Positions 26,515 through 36,233 are shown, numbered from the stretch's first letter. The stretch is 64,000 nucleotides of DNA from Halioxenophilus sp033283405 (GCF_033283405.1 NZ_JAWMQR010000001.1:1281585-1345584); one strand, 5' to 3'. Numbers and translations: made by a program. The notes: a model not told the origin generated them from the sequence alone.

Positions 26515-27675
26515 TATTGGCCGCCGGCCATGCACAGCGTAGTAGACCCCTATCGTTAAAAACGTAAGCGCGGCAATCGCCAGATAGAGGCCGGCGTAGC
26601 CCGTCCAGGGGATCACAAAACCCAACAGATAGGGGCCAAAGCCAAGGCCGGCATCCATCAGAATAAAAAAGGTGGCGGTGGCCAACCCCATCTGGTTGGG
26701 CGCCACCATTTTCAAGGCCTGCGCCTGGATACAGGATTGAATATTACCAAAGCCAAGGCCAATCAGGGCGCCGGCCACAAGCAGTGCCCAGCCCACCTGA
26801 GCCTTGGCCAACACCAGGAAGCCGAGCGCCATTAACACGAGAGCCGGATACATAATTAAGTTGGCACCACGGGCATCGAGCAGGCGCCCGGTAATCGGCC
26901 GGGAAAGCAAAATGGTTACCGCGTAGACAATAAAAAAGAAACTGGCCGCCTGCACCAGTTGTCGCTCCACGGCAAAGGCGTTGAGGTAGGAGAGCACGCC
27001 GGAGTAGCAGGCGCCGAGTACAAACATCAGGCTGCACAGGGGCACCACCGTCGGGTGCAGCAGCCGTTTAATACTGAACTGACGCGGCGCCGCCTCCGGC
27101 AGCTCCTCCGCCTCTGGCACCCGCAGCAGCCAGCCCACCACCAAACTCGTCACACTCACCAGAGCACACAAGGCCAGCACCGGTTTAAAACCCACCTGCT
27201 GGGTCATCATTAATCCAATAAAGGGGCCAATGGCCGTGGATAGCGAGGTGCTCATGCTGTAGAAGCCGATACCCTCGCCCTTGCGTGAGATTGGAATAAT
27301 ATGGGCCACCGCCGTGCTGGCGGCGGTGGCGGCAAAGCCCACCGCCAAGCCGTGGATAAAGCGGTTGATAATGAGGAACAGAATACCGCCCTCAATAAAG
27401 TAACCGAGGCAGCCAATGATCGAGAAGAAGAGCCCCAGCAGCATACTGCGCTTGCGGCCGATGCGATCGATGTATTGGCCAACAATCAGGCGCCCGGCCA
27501 ATATTCCCACCACAAACATACCCACCGCCAAGCCGGCTTGACTGGGCGTGGCGTGCAGGACTTGCGTGGCATAGAGCCCCATCACCACCACCAGCAGATA
27601 AAACACCAACACCAATAAAAAATTGAGCAGGGAGACAATAATAAAATCGCGTGTCCAGAGAGGCGCTTTAGTCAT
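26497..27675 (-). CDS. MFS transporter
   Basis: The 392-residue protein has about twelve hydrophobic segments and the MFS loop-2 signature GRLIVGQYIDRIGRKRSML. A second-half counterpart reads SRPITGRLLDARGANLIM. It resembles YfcJ/YhhS-like or arabinose-efflux-like members, whose substrates vary. ATG at 27675 is used because the frame otherwise starts at TTG (27702); no strong ribosome site is seen for either. It ends in the 21-bp repeat block. Confidence 0.87.
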   Translation of the reverse strand: MTKAPLWTRDFIIVSLLNFLLVLVFYLLVVVMGLYATQVLHATPSQAGLAVGMFVVGILAGRLIVGQYIDRIGRKRSMLLGLFFSIIGCLGYFIEGGILFLIINRFIHGLAVGFAATAASTAVAHIIPISRKGEGIGFYSMSTSLSTAIGPFIGLMMTQQVGFKPVLALCALVSVTSLVVGWLLRVPEAEELPEAAPRQFSIKRLLHPTVVPLCSLMFVLGACYSGVLSYLNAFAVERQLVQAASFFFIVYAVTILLSRPITGRLLDARGANLIMYPALVLMALGFLVLAKAQVGWALLVAGALIGLGFGNIQSCIQAQALKMVAPNQMGLATATFFILMDAGLGFGPYLLGFVIPWTGYAGLYLAIAALTFLTIGVYYAVHGRRPIPVVGN

Positions 27676-27945
27676 ACAACACTCATTAATCCGCAGCGAC
27701 AAAGGAGGCGCAGTCTACCACCTTTTGGCGGCTATTATCTTTGCCATTGACCATCTTCACACCTGGGTCGAGATAGTCACTGCTCTCTTCATAGTAGTGG
27801 TCTGCGCAAAAAATCATCCCCCGGCCCGGTGATAATCTCGCAACATTTTTGTTACTCGAACGTTAGCAACACGTTAACGCCCTGTGAGGTCTTGGCCATT
27901 TTCTTCGGGTTACTGTCAGGGCTCCCATTAACCCGGAGAAAAACC

Positions 27946-29136
27946 ATGTCACACGTTTCCAAAGGGGTGCTCGCCTGCGCATTGTTCTGCCTGGGCGCCA
28001 GCACCATTGTCATCGCCGATGATGATATCCAGCCGGCGCCGGCTTCCATCGGCACCGACATTCCCGTTACCTATTTTGGCCCGCCGCCCTCCACCGTGGC
28101 GCCGGAACTGATTGGCGACCTGCAGCTGTTAACCGCCGGCCAGTTGGATGACGAGGCCGGCACCATTACCCTGCCACTCTACCGCGGCGAACTCTTTGAA
28201 ACCGGCGAGGCGGTCTGGTACATAGTCACCGACACCACCGACCCGGAAGCGGCCAAAGCGCTGGGTTTGAATCACGCCAGTAAACTCTCCTACGCCGATA
28301 ACGACCGCGCCGTGCGCAGCGCCGTCACCGAACAGGATGGCACCCTGCGCTTTATGGCGGGTTCGGTCGACTTCTCCCCCGAGCGGGTGGTGGTGGCCGG
28401 CAATGCCGATAACCCCTCGGCCGCCCCCTTTCCGCCGGCGGAATTTCAGCCGGGTTCGGTGGGCGATGAGCTCTACTCGCCGCTGGTAAAAATCCTCGAC
28501 GCCGGTGGCCATATCTACAACGCCCCTATCGTCGCCTTTGGCGTGGAGGCAGACGCACTCGACTTTTGTGAGGGCGATGTCGACTACAGCCTGGTGCACG
28601 ACAAGGTGGTCAGCATCTGTCCCGCCGAGGGTACCGTCACCCTGTCGTTAACCTCAGGCTTCAGCTTTGCCCGGCCGGTGCTCTACCTCTCCACCGACGC
28701 CAACGACCCACTGCCGGCCGCCCTGGAGGGTGCCACCTTTGCGCCTGGCCTGCGCGACATCAATGTTGGCAACGACGACTCTCTGTTCAGCGCCGTCGAG
28801 CGGCTGTTCACTTTTGTTAATGGCCCGAGCAATGTCGCCGCCGACCAGGTCAACCCCCAGCGCCAGGGTTTAGGCAGCGCGGTGCTGGGCGAAGGCTCAC
28901 CACTCAATGTGCTGGGCGGCATTCCCACCATCGCCACCGACTACAGCCCCCTATGGGATCTGAACGTGGGCGAGTGGACGCAACTGGCCATTGACCGGAA
29001 CTACCGTTCGCGCCTCACCGAAGAGTTCCAGATTCTGGGGCTGGTGCAACGCGGCTTTATTACCGCCCCCGGCGGCGGCACCTACGGCTCCAGTGGCTTT
29101 ATCGTCAACTGCCCGATCGTGCACCGCTTCCTCTAA
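27946..29136 (+). CDS. Exported protein, paralogue of the downstream lipoprotein
   Basis: The 396-residue protein has a signal peptide (MSHVSKGVLACALFCLGAST, cleavage probably before DDD). ATG at 27946 is preceded by GGAG; the frame is open further upstream. The body reads VPVTYFGPPPSTVAPELIG at the start, LDAGGHIYNAPIV in the middle, and NPQRQGLGSAVLGEG, NVLGGIPTIATDYSPLWDLNVGEWT and GFIVNCPIVHRFL at the end. These blocks recur almost unchanged in the next gene. No known family was recognised; an exported or surface role is inferred from the signal only. Confidence 0.8.
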   Translation: MSHVSKGVLACALFCLGASTIVIADDDIQPAPASIGTDIPVTYFGPPPSTVAPELIGDLQLLTAGQLDDEAGTITLPLYRGELFETGEAVWYIVTDTTDPEAAKALGLNHASKLSYADNDRAVRSAVTEQDGTLRFMAGSVDFSPERVVVAGNADNPSAAPFPPAEFQPGSVGDELYSPLVKILDAGGHIYNAPIVAFGVEADALDFCEGDVDYSLVHDKVVSICPAEGTVTLSLTSGFSFARPVLYLSTDANDPLPAALEGATFAPGLRDINVGNDDSLFSAVERLFTFVNGPSNVAADQVNPQRQGLGSAVLGEGSPLNVLGGIPTIATDYSPLWDLNVGEWTQLAIDRNYRSRLTEEFQILGLVQRGFITAPGGGTYGSSGFIVNCPIVHRFL

Positions 29137-29167
29137 CGCCGGCATTTACTGAATTAAGGAAACCACT

Positions 29168-30658
29168 ATGAAAATCATAACCACAAAAACCGTGAGCATG
29201 GCCCTGCTTGGGGTGCTGGTCACCGCCTGTGACGGTAAAGATGGCCGCGATGGCGTCGACGGCGCGGATGGCATGGATGCACCGGTCATGATGGACACCG
29301 GCTCCGGCTACGATGGCAGCGCCGCCGAAGCGGCGGGCCTCGCCCCCTTGGCCGGTGGCCGCACCGCCGAGGATATCGCTGTCGCCACCCTGGCCAACAG
29401 CAACGCCCTCACTGGTGTGGCCAGTGGCACACCGTTGAACATACCCACCGCCGGCAGCGACTTTGCCACCGCGCCACCCTCGGTGGGTGCCGATGTGCCG
29501 GTCACCTACTTTGGTCCGGCGCCGTCGTCGGTCAATCCCAATCTGATCGGCCCCTATCAGCTGTTAAAGGCAGGCAACCTGGATCTGGCAGCCAGCCCCA
29601 ACACCACCATCACCCTGCCGTTGTATGAAGGCCGCCTGGAAAGCGGTGGCACTAACGATGGCGCCAGCCTCTGGTACGTGGTGACCGATACCTCCGACAA
29701 GGAGAACGCCGCCGCCCTGGGCCTGAACTTCAGCGCCAAGCTGCGCTTTACCGATCTGCCCGATGGCATGCTCTCGCAGACGGTGCGCCGTGGTTACTAC
29801 GACGCCGATGGCCTGCTGGTGTTTGCCAGTGGCGCCGTGGACTTTACTCCCGAGCGGGTGGTATCGCCCGGCTCCAGCGACAGCAGCGGCACCAACAATC
29901 TGCTGGCCAGCCTCACCTTCGCCCCGGGCGCAGTCGGCTCCGCCGGCGATAGTGACGATGGCCTCTACTCGCCCCTGGTGCAGATCAGCAACGCCGGTGG
30001 CCACATCTACAACGCGCCCATGGTCTCGTTCAACACCAGCGCCGAGCAGCTGGCGCCCTACTGCGACGGTATCTCCGCCGAGGAGGAGGCCAGCGCCCGC
30101 GCGCTGTTGCACGACAAGGTGGTTGCCATCTGTCCGGGGGCGGCGGGGGAACCTGGCAGCGTAACCCTGGCACTCACCAACGGCTTCAGCTTTGGCCGGC
30201 CGGTGTTGTATATCTCCACCGATGCCTCCGCCGAAATTGCCGCCAGCCTGGAGGGGGCCATCTACACCCCGGCGCTGGCTGCGATTCCGGTGGGCCGGGA
30301 TGACTCGCTGTTCAGCGGGGTCGAGCGCATTTTTGGTTTTACCAACGGCCCCACCAACGACTTCGACGAGGTCAACCCCCAGCGCCAGGGCTTTAACAGC
30401 GCCATTCGCGGCGAGGGTGGCCCGCTCAATGTGCTGGGCGGCATTCCCACCATCGCCACCGACTACAGCCCGCTCTGGGATTTGAACCTGGGTGAATGGA
30501 CGCAAGCGGCGGTCGATTTGGGTTACCGCTCACGCATGACCGAAGAGTTCGCCATTTTGGGGATGGCCGAGCGGGGCTTTATCACCGGCCCCGGCGGCAG
30601 TGCCTACGGCTCCACCGGCATAATTATCAACTGCCCGATCGTCCATCGCCTGTTGTAA
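29168..30658 (+). CDS. Lipoprotein with collagen-like N-terminus, paralogue of the preceding gene
   Basis: The 496-residue protein has a lipobox (LLGVLVTAC, Cys about residue 21) and then a short Gly-x-x collagen-like run, GKDGRDGVDGADGMD. After a linker, the body matches the upstream protein block by block: VPVTYFGPAPSSVNPNLIG, NAGGHIYNAPMV, NVLGGIPTIATDYSPLWDLNLGEWT, GIIINCPIVHRLL. It starts 31 bp after that gene, so the two form an operon with one soluble and one anchored member. Function is unknown. A terminator follows. Confidence 0.82.
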   Translation: MKIITTKTVSMALLGVLVTACDGKDGRDGVDGADGMDAPVMMDTGSGYDGSAAEAAGLAPLAGGRTAEDIAVATLANSNALTGVASGTPLNIPTAGSDFATAPPSVGADVPVTYFGPAPSSVNPNLIGPYQLLKAGNLDLAASPNTTITLPLYEGRLESGGTNDGASLWYVVTDTSDKENAAALGLNFSAKLRFTDLPDGMLSQTVRRGYYDADGLLVFASGAVDFTPERVVSPGSSDSSGTNNLLASLTFAPGAVGSAGDSDDGLYSPLVQISNAGGHIYNAPMVSFNTSAEQLAPYCDGISAEEEASARALLHDKVVAICPGAAGEPGSVTLALTNGFSFGRPVLYISTDASAEIAASLEGAIYTPALAAIPVGRDDSLFSGVERIFGFTNGPTNDFDEVNPQRQGFNSAIRGEGGPLNVLGGIPTIATDYSPLWDLNLGEWTQAAVDLGYRSRMTEEFAILGMAERGFITGPGGSAYGSTGIIINCPIVHRLL

Positions 30659-30685
30659 TCGGGCACTGGCAATCACGCTGCTGAC

Positions 30686-30711
30686 GGCCGCCAATAATGG
30701 CGGCCTTTTTT
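30686..30711 (+). terminator. Rho-independent terminator after the paralogue pair
   Basis: GGCCGCC and GGCGGCC arms with an AATAAT loop are followed by TTTTTT. It lies 28 bp after the stop of the lipoprotein gene. Confidence 0.93.
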
Positions 30712-30765
30712 GTGGTAACGCCTGCTACGGTTTAACCGGACAGGGGCAGATAAATAAGCACGGAG

Positions 30766-31242
30766 TTATTGGCCGAGGTCGATCTTGCCTGCCTCACTGA
30801 AATTAAGCGGCAGACGGAAGCTGGTCAGGTCGAGCTTGCCACCCAGCTCGTAGTCGATGGCCGACTGAGTCTGCATCAAGGCTTTTATAAACTTACCCAC
30901 CGAGAAGAGATCCAGTGTGGCGGTCACCTGCACCGGTGTCTCGGAGTAGGCCTCCAGCACCGGAATCTGGTTACTCACCCCGGTCATCAGTTTTTCGCCG
31001 TTGAGGGTGAGGTGGTAGTTCATGCCGGTTACCGGCAACGCCACGCTGTTGGGGTTGGTGATAAGCAGCTCGATATCGAGGGTTTGGCTAAAGCCCTTGG
31101 GGGTACCCAAGGCGACCGAACTTAAATGGACTTTGGGTTGTTCCAAATTTTGTGGCAGGTTAGCGCAGCCGGTCAGAGCGGCCAGTGTGAATACCAGGCC
31201 CAACAGCGCCCAGCGGGAGATCGAAAAGAGAGTGGTCATCAT
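30766..31242 (-). CDS. LEA14/WHy-domain lipoprotein
   Basis: The 158-residue protein has a lipoprotein signal ending LTGC (Cys about 26). The LEA type 2 (WHy) pattern follows: KVHLSSVALGTPKGFSQTLDIELLITNPNSVALPVTGMNYHLTLNGEKLMTGVSN, then PVQVTATLDLF. This is an immunoglobulin-like fold seen in desiccation-related proteins and in many proteobacterial lipoproteins of unknown role. It stands alone and converges on the terminator of the upstream plus-strand pair. Confidence 0.85.
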   Translation of the reverse strand: MMTTLFSISRWALLGLVFTLAALTGCANLPQNLEQPKVHLSSVALGTPKGFSQTLDIELLITNPNSVALPVTGMNYHLTLNGEKLMTGVSNQIPVLEAYSETPVQVTATLDLFSVGKFIKALMQTQSAIDYELGGKLDLTSFRLPLNFSEAGKIDLGQ

Positions 31243-31356
31243 CCAGCAACCTTAAAAGTAAACAGAGAGTAGTGAACAGATAAAAGTGAACGAACAGGGG
31301 TGAAAAATATTTAATAAGTGGCCGCCGTACTATCAGGCCCGGCGGCCGGTAACGGC

Positions 31357-31701
31357 TTACAGGGATCGGCCATCCACCGCCTGGCGGGGGATGGTGGTCA
31401 GGTCCACATCCTCCAGGCAACGGACATTGATGGCCGCCATCTCTTGGCCACCGTGGCTGCCAAAACCAAACGGGGCACAGCCGCAATTGGCACAGAAGTG
31501 GTGTTTGATCTCGTGTTTATTAAAGGTATAGGTCGACAGCACATCCCCCTCAATCCGTTCGTGTAGGGCCGAGCGCGGTACAAACCAGAGCAGATACCCC
31601 TTGCGACTGCAGTGGGAGCAGTTGCACTCCATAACCGATTCAAAATCGCCATCGACCTCAAAACTGATTTTGCCGCAGTGGCAGCTACCGATATGACTCA
31701 T
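31357..31701 (-). CDS. GFA-family (Mss4-like) zinc protein
   Basis: The 114-residue protein has the metal pattern of the GFA family: CHCG near residue 7-10, ECNCSHCSRKG near 25-35, and CANCGCAPF near 70-78. GFA proteins are named after a formaldehyde-activating enzyme, but most members have no shown activity. It is divergent from the large metalloprotease. No operon partner is seen. Confidence 0.85.
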   Translation of the reverse strand: MSHIGSCHCGKISFEVDGDFESVMECNCSHCSRKGYLLWFVPRSALHERIEGDVLSTYTFNKHEIKHHFCANCGCAPFGFGSHGGQEMAAINVRCLEDVDLTTIPRQAVDGRSL

Positions 31702-31968
31702 GGTGATCTCCTGTTGTGATTAACCCGAGTGAAACGCTTCACCCGGCTGATACCCAAGTGGACCCTGGCCGTGAACAGCGGCGCCATTATCCACCCATTA
31801 GATGGCCATTACCGTGCCGTGGACAACGCTTTGCCCGGCACCAATAAAACCCTGCCCGGATTGCTTGGTAAACAATTCCAAGCGTACCGCAACTATTACC
31901 GAACAGACGCCCTGGTTCGTCTTACCGTAAACTCTCCACCATCACTGACCGCAACCAGAGACCAGCCC

Positions 31969-34350
31969 ATGCGCCCCGTTTTTGCTTTTCTGATCTGTTT
32001 TAGCCTGCTGCTGCCAGGCCTGGCCGCCGCCAAAGCGGTGGCCGGCCTCGATAAGATGCCCCACTACCCCGGCCTGTTCGACCTCTGGTGGGACGCCGAC
32101 AAGGGCCGGGTACTGATGGAGGTAGACAACTTCGATAAGGATTTTCTCTACCTGGTGACCCTGCCCAACGGCATCGGCTCCAACGATATCGGCCTCGACC
32201 GCGGTCAGCTGGGCACCGAGCGGGTGGTCTACTTTCTGCGCGCCGGCCCCAAGGTGCTGATGATCGCCCGCAATCTGGAGTATCGCGCCAACACCCGCAA
32301 CCCCGCCGAGCAGCGCGCCGTGGAGCAGGCCTTTGCCCAGAGTGTGCTGGCAAGCTTTACCGTTGAAGGCGAACGCAACCGCGGTGTGATCGTCGACATT
32401 ACACCGCTGCTGGTGAGCGACGCCTACCAGATCAGTGCGCGCCTGCAGTCGGTGAACGAGGGCCGCTTCAGCCTGAACGCCAGCCTCTCCAGCCCCGACC
32501 CAACCACCCTGAAGAGCTTCGAGCGCAACAGCCTGGCCGAGGCCTGGCTCACCTACGTGGGCGAGCAGCCCGGCAGCGAGCTGGAGTCGGTGGTGCCCGA
32601 CCCCACCCACGTCACCGTCAAAACCCGCCACCACTTTGTCGCCCTGCCGGAAGAACCCCTGGCCGCGCGCGCCTACCACCCCCAGGCGGGCTACTTCTCG
32701 GTGGCCTATCGCGACTACGCCGTGGCCCTAGACCAAGCCATCGAACAGCGGCTGCTGGTGCGCCATCGCCTGCAGAAAAAAGAGCCCAGCGCCGCCGTCA
32801 GTGAACCGGTGGCGCCCATCGTCTACTACGTCGATGCCGGCGCGCCGGAGCCGATTCGCAGCGCCCTGGTGGAAGGCGCCAGCTGGTGGAACCAGGCCTT
32901 CGCCGCCGCCGGCTATAAAAACGCCTTCCAGGTGAAGGTGCTGCCAGCGGATGCCGACCCCCTCGACCTGCGCTACAACACCATCCAGTGGGTGCACCGC
33001 TCCACCCGCGGCTGGAGCTACGGCAGCAGCATCGTCGACCCGCGCAGCGGCGAGATTCTTAAAGGCCACGTCAGCCTCGGCTCGTTGCGCGTACGCCAGG
33101 ATATGCTCATCGCCGAGGCGCTCACCAGCCCCTTTGGCGCCGACGGCGACCAAGGCCAAGCGGTGCAGGCCATGGCCCTCGCCCGCCTGCGCCAACTCTC
33201 CGCCCACGAAGTGGGTCACACCCTGGGGCTTGCCCACAACTTCTTTGCCAGCGCCAACAACGACGCCTCGGTGATGGACTACCCGCACCCCAAGCTGAGC
33301 CTGGACAGCAGCGGCCAGGTAAGCCTGGCCAACGCCTACGCCACAGGTATCGGCGCCTGGGATAAGCTCGCCATCGCCTACGGCTACAGCGACTTTGCCA
33401 GCGGCACCGATGAAGCCGAGGCCCTGGCCGCCATCATCAATAAGGCCGACGCCCAAGGCCTGCGCTTTATCTCCGACCCGGACGTACGCGGCCCGGCCAC
33501 CGCCCACGCCGGCGCCCACCTGTGGGACAACGGCCCGGATGTGCTGGCCGAGTTTGACAACCTGATGCAGGTGCGCCGCGCGGCGCTGGCACACTTCTCC
33601 GACAACGCCCTGCGCCCGGGCCAGGCCATGGGCGACCTGGAGCTGACCCTGGTGCCGCTCTACCTGTTGCACCGCTACCAGGCCGAAGCGGTGGCCAAGT
33701 TGATTGGCGGCGTCGACTACGACTACGCCCTGCACGACGCCGAGCAGACAGCGGTGCGCCAGGTGCCGGTGGCCCAGCAGAAGGCGGCGCTGGCGGCATT
33801 GATTGCGTCGCTTAGGCCAAGCGAACTGACCCTGCGCAGTGAGCTGCTGCCACTGCTGCACCCGCCCGCCTACGGCTACAGCCGCACCCGCGAGGCGTTC
33901 CAGCACCTCACCGCCAACGCCTTTGATAGCGCCGCCCCGGCCCGCGCCGCCGCGCAGCTGGTGGTGGGCATGCTGCTCGACAGCCGCCGGGCTGAACGGC
34001 TGCTGCAACAGACCCAGCTCAACAGCAACCAGCTGGGATTGTTCGAGGCCCTGCACGAGATCGGACTCGGCCTGGTGCTGCCGGCCAACGGCGCCGACAG
34101 CGGCAGCGATCAGATCACCCTGGCGGTGGCCTGGGTCACCCTGCGCGAACTGCAGCGCCTGGCCGTCGACCCCGCCGCCAGCGACAGCGCCAAAGCCGCC
34201 ACCCTGGCCGAGCTGACCCGCCTGCAGAAGCAGCTCAAGCGAGGCGATCAGGCGCAGATGCTGGCCGCCGAGATCAAGCGGTTTTTGGCGGCGCCCAGCG
34301 CCGGGATGATTCCTGGGAAGGTGGTGGTACCGCCGGGGTCGCCGATCTAG
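31969..34350 (+). CDS. Exported zinc metalloprotease (DUF5117/DUF5118-type)
   Basis: The 793-residue protein starts at ATG 31969, which gives a clean signal peptide (MRPVFAFLICFSLLLPGLAAAKA). The frame is open 80 codons further upstream, but that stretch lacks family features. The domain order matches DUF5117-type proteins: YPGLFDLWWDADKGRVLMEV, then IVYYVDAGAPEPIRSALVEGASWWNQAF, then HEVGHTLGLAHN with the first zinc His near residue 413 (metzincin H-E-x-x-H-x-x-G-x-x-H). Such proteins are predicted periplasmic or secreted peptidases. The gene stands alone. Confidence 0.88.
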   Translation: MRPVFAFLICFSLLLPGLAAAKAVAGLDKMPHYPGLFDLWWDADKGRVLMEVDNFDKDFLYLVTLPNGIGSNDIGLDRGQLGTERVVYFLRAGPKVLMIARNLEYRANTRNPAEQRAVEQAFAQSVLASFTVEGERNRGVIVDITPLLVSDAYQISARLQSVNEGRFSLNASLSSPDPTTLKSFERNSLAEAWLTYVGEQPGSELESVVPDPTHVTVKTRHHFVALPEEPLAARAYHPQAGYFSVAYRDYAVALDQAIEQRLLVRHRLQKKEPSAAVSEPVAPIVYYVDAGAPEPIRSALVEGASWWNQAFAAAGYKNAFQVKVLPADADPLDLRYNTIQWVHRSTRGWSYGSSIVDPRSGEILKGHVSLGSLRVRQDMLIAEALTSPFGADGDQGQAVQAMALARLRQLSAHEVGHTLGLAHNFFASANNDASVMDYPHPKLSLDSSGQVSLANAYATGIGAWDKLAIAYGYSDFASGTDEAEALAAIINKADAQGLRFISDPDVRGPATAHAGAHLWDNGPDVLAEFDNLMQVRRAALAHFSDNALRPGQAMGDLELTLVPLYLLHRYQAEAVAKLIGGVDYDYALHDAEQTAVRQVPVAQQKAALAALIASLRPSELTLRSELLPLLHPPAYGYSRTREAFQHLTANAFDSAAPARAAAQLVVGMLLDSRRAERLLQQTQLNSNQLGLFEALHEIGLGLVLPANGADSGSDQITLAVAWVTLRELQRLAVDPAASDSAKAATLAELTRLQKQLKRGDQAQMLAAEIKRFLAAPSAGMIPGKVVVPPGSPI

Positions 34351-34825
34351 ATTCTTTTGTCGGTGGTTGGGGTGTGGGCTCTGCGCTGGTTTGCGGTTTA
34401 CTGCGGTGGTGGTACTCCCGCGTGGGTTGGGTCGATTGCCATCGGGGGTGCGGGGTCCCACTCGCTTGGGATTAGTCGATTACCGGTTATACCTGCTGGC
34501 GCAGCTGGCTCACCCTTCGGGTGAGCAGGCAGGGCGAGCCAGAGCGAAGCGGAGACCATGCCCGAATGGGCAAACAGCTTGCTGGGTTACTCCCTGCAAA
34601 TACCTCAATGGCAATCGACAAACAAAAGCTCAATTATTCCACCACCTGCAAGGCGAATCAGAGAGCAACATGCTGCTTTATTTTCCGCCCCTCATTGGCT
34701 ATCAAACCAACCAAAGCCGTAGCATCACGCCACCGAGTTAAACGACAGCCGGCACCCCACAAAGCCAGGAGCAACAATCGGCACCAACATCCGCGCTCAA
34801 CTGGACTAAACCCAACAGGCGAGAG
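34351..34825. other. Non-coding stretch with one hairpin
   Basis: No gene with a recognisable family is seen between the metalloprotease and the repeat field. A perfect 8-bp hairpin (GCTCACCC, loop TTC, GGGTGAGC) lies at 34508-34526 without a T-run, so it is a weak terminator candidate or a REP-like palindrome. Confidence 0.45.
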
Positions 34826-35225
34826 TCCTTGCAAATAGGGAGAAACCTGGCCCAAATTGCGCCAAACTCGGAACAAACAGCAGAATGATTGGCGCTATAA
34901 GGGAGAATCTCCGAGCAAATAGCCCGCAACTCGGTGCATAGCAGGAGCCCATCGGTGTACAGAGTGAGGCCACCGGTGCATAACGGGAGGAGTTCTGTGC
35001 GGCGGGCGTCAACCTTGGCGCTCCGAGCTGCAGCAACCGAGCAAAAAGCTCCAAACTCGGCGCTCGGAGCAGGGCCACCGTAGAATTTCACGACAGGTGT
35101 TGGTGCTCGGAACTCCAACCTCCTCGCTCCGAACCCCAACCATGGGGATAATTGCCCGGCGCGGCTTGCAAAAAGCTCGGCCGCCGGGCATCTATGCACA
35201 GGTGCCGAGCTACTGTACACAGCCA
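34826..35225. repeat. Long degenerate 21-bp tandem repeat field
   Basis: Written in lines of 21 bases from 34826, the sequence shows a recurring unit with common elements TCGGTGC, GCAAATAG or GCTCGGAG, and CCAAC. At least 12 units are in phase to about 35077; more continue after a one-base shift near 35099. Because 21 is a multiple of three, both minus-strand open frames across it read as heptads, for example TELLPLC, TDGLLLC, TELRAIC in one frame and YAPSCGL, FARRFSL in another. No initiation signal or known family supports a real protein. Confidence 0.8.
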
Positions 35226-35395
35226 TTGGCGAAGCCAGCCCGGTTCAGCGAGCACCAAAGCCCATACCCCGCCATCCGCAGCGCTGGCAAACGGCCACAA
35301 ACAGACTCGCCAAATCAGAAATTATCAGGCTCAATAGAGCGCCCAGCGAAGGCGCAACACAAGCACAAAGGACAAAGCGCTAAGGAGCAGCCACC

Positions 35396-35698
35396 ATGAG
35401 CAGGGCCAACGAGCAACCACCCGCCCCGGAGCCGGCCGAGCCGCTTAGCGTCCGTACCGGTGATACCCTCGACAAAATCCTCGCCACGCTTATCTATGGC
35501 GTACTCGGTTTTATCGCCGGCCTGCTCGGGCGGCTCTTTGCCTACCCCCTCCATTTCGACTCCCTCGCCGCCCTGGCCTGGCAGACCCTGCCCTGGGCAA
35601 TACTGGGCGCGGCGCTGTTTGGCTTACTCGCCTGCCGCTATTATCGCCTGGCGATGGCGCTGGTCTGTTTTATCCCCAGTTGCCAATTCAGCGGTTAA
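35396..35698 (+). CDS. Small two-helix membrane protein
   Basis: The 100-residue protein has a proline-rich hydrophilic N-terminus, then two or three hydrophobic stretches (LIYGVLGFIAGLLGRLFAY, and LPWAILGAALFGLLACRYY with ALVCFIP). AAGGAGCAGCCACC lies just before the ATG. The family is not recognised. It is 31 bp upstream of the GNAT gene and probably cotranscribed with it. Confidence 0.65.
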   Translation: MSRANEQPPAPEPAEPLSVRTGDTLDKILATLIYGVLGFIAGLLGRLFAYPLHFDSLAALAWQTLPWAILGAALFGLLACRYYRLAMALVCFIPSCQFSG

Positions 35699-35729
35699 CG
35701 AATAAACCCTGCCAAGTTTTTAAACGCCT

Positions 35730-36167
35730 ATGACTCTGCAACTCACCGCCACCACCCGCGCCGATGCCAATGACCTGGCCGAGCTTAGGCTGCTGGCCAT
35801 GCGCGACAGCCTGGAGGCCGTTGGCCGCTTCGAGCCCAGCCGGGCGCGGCAGCGCTTTCTGGCCAGTTTTAATCCGGCCAATACCCGCAAGCTGCTGATC
35901 GACCATCGCCTGGCCGCATTCCTGGTGGTGCTGGATAAGGGCGACCATTTCTATCTGGACCATCTTTATGTGCACCCGGATTTTCAAGCCCAACAACTGG
36001 GCAGCCGGCTGCTCGAATTCGTGAAAGCACAAGCGCGTAGCGCCGGCAAAGCCATCCGCCTGGGGGCGTTAACAGGCAGCCGCGCCAACCACTTTTATCT
36101 GGCCCACGGTTTTATTGAGACGCACCGGGAGGCGTTCGATAACTACTACCAGTGGCTGCCAAATTAA
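35730..36167 (+). CDS. GNAT-family N-acetyltransferase
   Basis: The 145-residue protein has the GNAT pattern: an N-terminal ATTRADANDLAELRLLAMRDSLEA helix region, then FYLDHLYVHPDFQAQQLGSRLLEFVKAQA (acetyl-CoA pyrophosphate loop Q-x-x-x-L-G-S) and NHFYLAHGFIETHRE near the end. It would acetylate a small molecule or protein amine. The substrate is unknown. It ends just before a bidirectional-looking terminator. Confidence 0.88.
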   Translation: MTLQLTATTRADANDLAELRLLAMRDSLEAVGRFEPSRARQRFLASFNPANTRKLLIDHRLAAFLVVLDKGDHFYLDHLYVHPDFQAQQLGSRLLEFVKAQARSAGKAIRLGALTGSRANHFYLAHGFIETHREAFDNYYQWLPN

Positions 36168-36193
36168 ATTGGGCGAGCCGCCAAACCAAATAA

Positions 36194-36215
36194 CGCAGCC
36201 TTGGCTGCGCTTTTT
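36194..36215. terminator. Terminator between convergent genes
   Basis: CGCAGCC and GGCTGCG arms with a TT loop are followed by CTTTTTA on the plus strand. It sits between the GNAT gene and the convergent LysE gene. Confidence 0.85.
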
Positions 36216-36233
36216 ATCGGGCGGGAGCGCGGC

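Noticed and set aside
31729..31968. Upstream 80-codon extension of the metalloprotease
   Set aside because: The stretch has no family features, and the ATG at 31969 gives a clean signal peptide.
34367..34741. 124-codon plus-strand frame after the metalloprotease gene
   Set aside because: Composition is like shadow frames, it includes a perfect DNA hairpin, and no domain was recognised.
34738..35226. 162-codon minus-strand frame over the repeat field as a real gene
   Set aside because: The heptad pattern follows directly from the 21-bp DNA period and appears in more than one frame; no ribosome site or family supports it.
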